Assembly: GCA_026874595.1 (NCBI GenBank)
Contig: CM049313.1
Location: 38,718,659-38,782,658 of the forward strand
Length of the DNA stretch: 64,000 bases
Reading direction: 5' to 3'
Origin: Sipunculus nudus
Taxonomy: Eukaryota > Annelida > Sipuncula > Golfingiida > Sipunculidae
In this document: piece after piece, positions 59,926 to 64,000 of the stretch
Layout of the letters: every line of letters begins with the position of its first letter
Position numbering within the stretch: position 1 is the stretch's first letter
Made by a program: the position numbers and the translations under genes
The notes under the pieces: generated by a model
Databases searched by the model: none
Seen by the model: the letters and a program-made list of their open reading frames with translations, nothing else
Told to the model about the DNA's origin: nothing

Positions 59926-62140
59926 TGAGTCCTTTGCTCTTCCCCGGTTCTTTCGACTTCTTTAGTTTGTTTACCGGTGGAGCTGAGGTTTTCCAGCATC
60001 TTCATCGTTACGTCACCGGCTGTTTTTTTTTTAAAGATTTCTTGTGTCGGTTGCATATACTGTTTTTGTAGCTGAGACGAACGTCTATGTCTTAATTCTG
60101 TTCTTAGTAAGGGCCACACGTGGACTGTAAATGGCTGCAGTCGATAGTAACTTCCGGTTCCCATCAGGCAGCAAGAGCCGCCGTCAATATTCAGTCTCGT
60201 CTGACTCGAGAACAATAAACAGGGCGGGGCGCATATGGCACTCAGGTGTTGTTCCATTGTGCTTACTGTGGATAGGATTCAAATCTGTCATCCCTGATTG
60301 TCTGATTATACCTGTCAAACCTTCAGTAGACGTATAATTAAAACTTTCACTAAGCGTTATCATGCTGGAAAGGACGACCTGTTTATTTTCTTAATCATAT
60401 GTTATTAGACATATAAGGGTACAGACTGCCTTCCCGCAACTAGAAACAAGACGCTGGTCACAGCTGCTATACGGTTTGCTCCGAGAAATGAGTGAAAGCA
60501 ATATACTAAGTTCACTCTAAATCATCAGAATCCTACAACACCATATACCACCGTGACGTTATTATCCGTTCATTATATTAGCGGACCATAGCTTCCAATT
60601 GGCATTGCAGCTTGTATATAAATTCTAAAAAAATATGTCCTTGAACAAATAAAATACAGTTCAAAATGTCATGGCAGGATTAAGGTAAAAAGCATAGCGC
60701 TTATTTTCCCGTCTTAAAAAATATGAGAAAATAAGCTTAATTCAACATCCCATCGTGAGATCTATTTTTTAAAGAGGGATTAGGGTTTAAAACGACTGCA
60801 GAGGTTTTATTAGTCTAGGAGTGAAGTTAAACTTATATAAGAAATCGTTTTATAATTTAAAAAAAGATACAGTTCGCCAACAAGGAACACTTTTTCGTGT
60901 TAGATTTTGGCTCAACATTGCTGCTGTATGGCGATGGGTTTTGTCTGGCCACCTTTCCGTGCCGTATGTCCACCTGCCAGCAGCTATGAAATTCGGGCCT
61001 ATATCATATCTATTTTGAAAAACAAAATTAGTTCAGGGTTACGGACATTCAGTAAGCCAGCTAAGGGAGAAAACTTTGACTAAGCACATAAAAATTATTA
61101 TCTTTCTGGTGCACAGATGACGTAATATTTTGAATGAGATCAAAACGTGGAATTAATGTGCATCATTCAAAGTATCATTCATTATGATAAAGTTCATAAC
61201 AAAATTCAAAATAAGACTGCAATACATTCAGTGTTCAACCAAAACCTACAATTCATCAGTTAGGGCAAAGGGTGTAATATCAAGATTAGCAAATATTGTG
61301 ACAATTTTAGCTCAACGAGTTACAATTAGCATGAGATAAAATGAAAAACAAAACAAATATACGCCACTCTGATAAAATTCCTCTTATAGCCCCAAGACTT
61401 AACAAGCTCCAATTGACCTATTCTCAGAAAATGACACTTAAGCAGCATCTTTTTTTCCAAAGATTTCAGACCAATTTTTGACCCCCCCCCCTTACCTTTT
61501 CCAGACCAAGGGACCTTTTTAAGGCTTTATCATTAGTCCTCCTGGAATGGACCCCTCCTTCCCGCTTCCCCCCCCCCTTGACCCACCGCTGCATTGCTCG
61601 TTAAGCATCTACAAACGTTACTGTTGCCTTAACTGTAATGTAAGAATGTCAAGTAATACTCATTTACGCTGCATTCATACTGAAATACCTGGTTAAGTTA
61701 TAAATTATACGAACATCTCATCAACTGAAAACCAGAACCAATGGTTACAATAAACCATACACCCGTGTGTACAGAGAGGAGAGTACAATGATAACAGGAT
61801 AACGCAGACCTCTATAGTCACGATCTTCCAGTATCATGTTAACTCGATCGGCTGCTTACACGTCTAGGTAGCTTCCTTCCATTTAACCTGTGGGGTTTTT
61901 TTTCTCAATATATGCCAGCCTAGGGGCCCGGCGAAAATTAAACCGCCCTCCTCCATAAAAAAATAGAAGAACCCGCCTCTTAAACGCCTCTGACCCAGTG
62001 ACCCCTCAGACAAGGTGAAGGTCATATTTACCCGTTAACTCTCGTCAGTGTCGTTAGATGAATGATAAAGAGCACGCGGATCAGTTAACAGCAGTCACCC
62101 GCCAAATTCCAGGGGCTCCCGTCAATTCAGACACCCTTTC
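59926..62140. other. non-coding, no gene seen
   Basis: AT-rich sequence with C runs near 61,482 and 61,570. No supported feature. Confidence 0.5.
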
Positions 62141-62142
62141 TG

Positions 62143-62200
<58 letters not shown>

Positions 62201-62246
62201 ACATGTATATATATATATATATGTGTGTGTGTGAGTGTGTGTGTGT
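62143..62246. repeat. (AT)n-(TG)n compound microsatellite
   Basis: AT runs broken by short changes pass into a TG run. Confidence 0.93.
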
Positions 62247-62870
62247 GCAATTGTCCTATAAAATGACCATATAACGATCGTACAGTCAATTTTATTTTAT
62301 TCTTGGATTCGAGAACGATTCGATGATGTAAAATTTAGATGGGATGTTCTGGATTATTTAATCGCTTATTTGCATTGCTAACTGCTAAGGCAGTATCTGT
62401 CAATATACCGACACATCGATACATATCCATACGCCACATCAACGTTATAACCGATACGCAGTACATGTTATATCGTCATATCACTGAAACATAAACGCTG
62501 TTCACAAATATGAAAACAAGTCATACAACCCTGACCTAACTATAATCTAAGTTATTCATAAAGCTTTGTTTCTTATGTTGACCCTTTAAGACTTGAATAA
62601 GATCAAGCATTGTCACTGGATAAGGAATGTATGTACAGTTCACGGTTCTTCCATGATAAGCCGGCGCGTGTGAGCGATAATAGGCTTATATAACGACTTT
62701 TTTTATTTGTTTACGAAACACTTTATTCACAGTGCTTTTAATCTGAAATGTTACACAAATAAAAACTAGAATACGGGTAGTCGACAATCGACTACGTGTA
62801 TCCGCCTAAATCAGAGTGGAACGGGTGAAGTGAGGCATGGATTGAGTGGCAAGGGGAAATAGAGTGTTGC
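62247..62870. other. non-coding, no feature
   Basis: Sequence between the microsatellite and the satellite. Nothing recognisable. Confidence 0.5.
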
Positions 62871-64000
62871 ATATTAGCATGGATGTCTGCAGCCAAATAG
62901 TGTATGTAGGTTGCCCCCCCCCCCCCTCACCACAAAATCCAGAAAGCCGTCCAAGTTGTATACATATGCAAAATTTAAGGCAGATAAGTCAAACTACTAC
63001 ATGTATATGAGTGATTTTAGCCCGTGGCAGACAAACAGATGGACGCTGAGCAAAAATGGTTGCAGGTGACGCCACCAGTTTTGCGTATGATAAAGAGCTA
63101 TGTGAGAACTATACACATGCAAAACTTTGGCCCAATCGGTCAAACGGTTCCCAAGATATGAGCTTGGATGTCTGCTGCATAAACTAGAATGCAGGTGGCG
63201 CCACCTGTCATAAATCAAGAGAGCTGTCGGGGATGTATAAACCTGCAAAATTTTAGGCAGATATGTCAAACCACTGCCGAGATATGAGTGATTTTATCCA
63301 ATGGCAGACAAACAGACAGACGCTGAGCAAAAATTGTTGCAGGTGACGCCACCAGTTTTGCGTATGATAAAGAGCTATGTGAGAAATATACACATGCAAA
63401 ACTTTGGCCCAATCGGTCAAACGGTTCCCGAGATATGAGCTTGGATGTCTGCAGCGTAAACGTGAATGTAGGTGGCGCCACCTGTCATAAAATCAGAAAA
63501 GCTATCCAGGATGTATACGCATGCCGAATTTCAGGTGAATTAGTCAAGTCACTGCAGAGATATGAGTGATTCTAACCCAAGGCAGATGAACAGATGGACA
63601 CTGTGCAAACATTGTTGCAGGTGGCACCACCATTTTTGTTTATGTCATAAAGCTCTCCAAGGGCTACATTTGTGCTAAAATATTTTCCTGATCGGTCAAA
63701 CGGTTTCCGAGATATGAGCTTGGATGTCTGCAGCGTAAACGTGAATGTAGGTGGCGCCACCTGTCATAAAATCAGAAAAGCTATCCAGGATGTTTACGCA
63801 TGCCGAATTTCAGGTGAATTAGTCTAGTCACTGCAGAGATATGAGTGATTTTAACCCAAGGCAGACGAACAGATGGACACTGTGCAAACATGGTTGCAGA
63901 TGGCGCCACCATTTTTTGTGTATGTTATAAAGCTCTCCAAGGGCTACATTTGTGCAAAAAAAATTTCCTGATCGGTCAAACGGTTCCCGAGATATGTGGG
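62871..64000. repeat. satellite of ~278-bp dimers, runs off the window
   Basis: GCAGACAAACAGA-type starts lie at about 63,027, 63,304, 63,582 and 63,861 (spacings 277, 278 and 279). Each unit is a dimer of two related ~139-bp halves: both contain a GGTGGCRCCACC palindrome and end GAGATATGAG, but differ in between. The left boundary is ragged near 62,871, with a C run at 62,916. The array continues past position 64,000. Confidence 0.93.

Noticed and set aside
1-64000. CRISPR array, operon or prokaryotic defence system
   Set aside because: Tandem repeats here lack the regular repeat-spacer form, and the sequence is plainly eukaryotic.

Overview
The window is 64 kb of an AT-rich animal nuclear genome. 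Evidence for this is a multi-exon gene with GT-AG introns, several non-LTR retrotransposons, small DNA transposons and abundant satellites and microsatellites. There are no prokaryotic operons, ribosome binding sites or CRISPR arrays. The mix of CR1/L2-group and Rex1-like LINEs with GGGGGCAT-type and GGCGCCACC-type tandem repeats looks like a lophotrochozoan, perhaps a marine mollusc. This is an inference from repeat style; no single feature fixes the species.

Only one protein-coding gene can be supported. It lies on the + strand between about 5.6 and 17.4 kb. Six exons with consistent phases encode the C-terminal ~265 residues of a type I single-pass membrane protein: two six-cysteine ectodomain repeats (exons 1+2 and 3+4), an acidic juxtamembrane linker (exon 5), and a transmembrane helix with a short basic tail (exon 6). 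A signal-peptide exon is expected upstream but was not found. A 1.1-kb minisatellite of a 17-bp unit lies about 0.2 kb upstream of the first recognised exon.

The intron between exons 5 and 6 records a nested history. About 680 bp containing exon 5 was duplicated in tandem. The second exon copy was then split by a 4.4-kb CR1/L2-group LINE, which was itself split by a ~780-bp terminal-inverted-repeat element (9-bp target duplication) carrying a tRNA-like segment. The downstream intron copy took an 891-bp hAT-type element (8-bp target duplication). All junctions can be read in the sequence.

Region by region: 0-4 kb is non-coding with a few small repeats. 4.27-5.41 kb is the minisatellite. 5.6-17.6 kb is the gene. 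17.6-24 kb is featureless apart from a tRNA-derived SINE-like piece. 24.1-26.2 kb holds a 1300-bp ACCGT-rich inverted-repeat element inside TTGGTT-motif repeats. 31.3-36.8 kb is a large inverted array: about 1.1 kb of degenerate units on one side and three tandem 824-bp units on the other. 38.8-41.6 kb holds two LINE remnants in opposite orientation. 44.6 kb has a fold-back MITE. 47.1-48.6 kb is a composite repeat element. 53.2-54.4 kb has two minisatellites. From 62.9 kb to the right edge runs a satellite of 278-bp dimers. The rest is AT-rich sequence where I see no gene.
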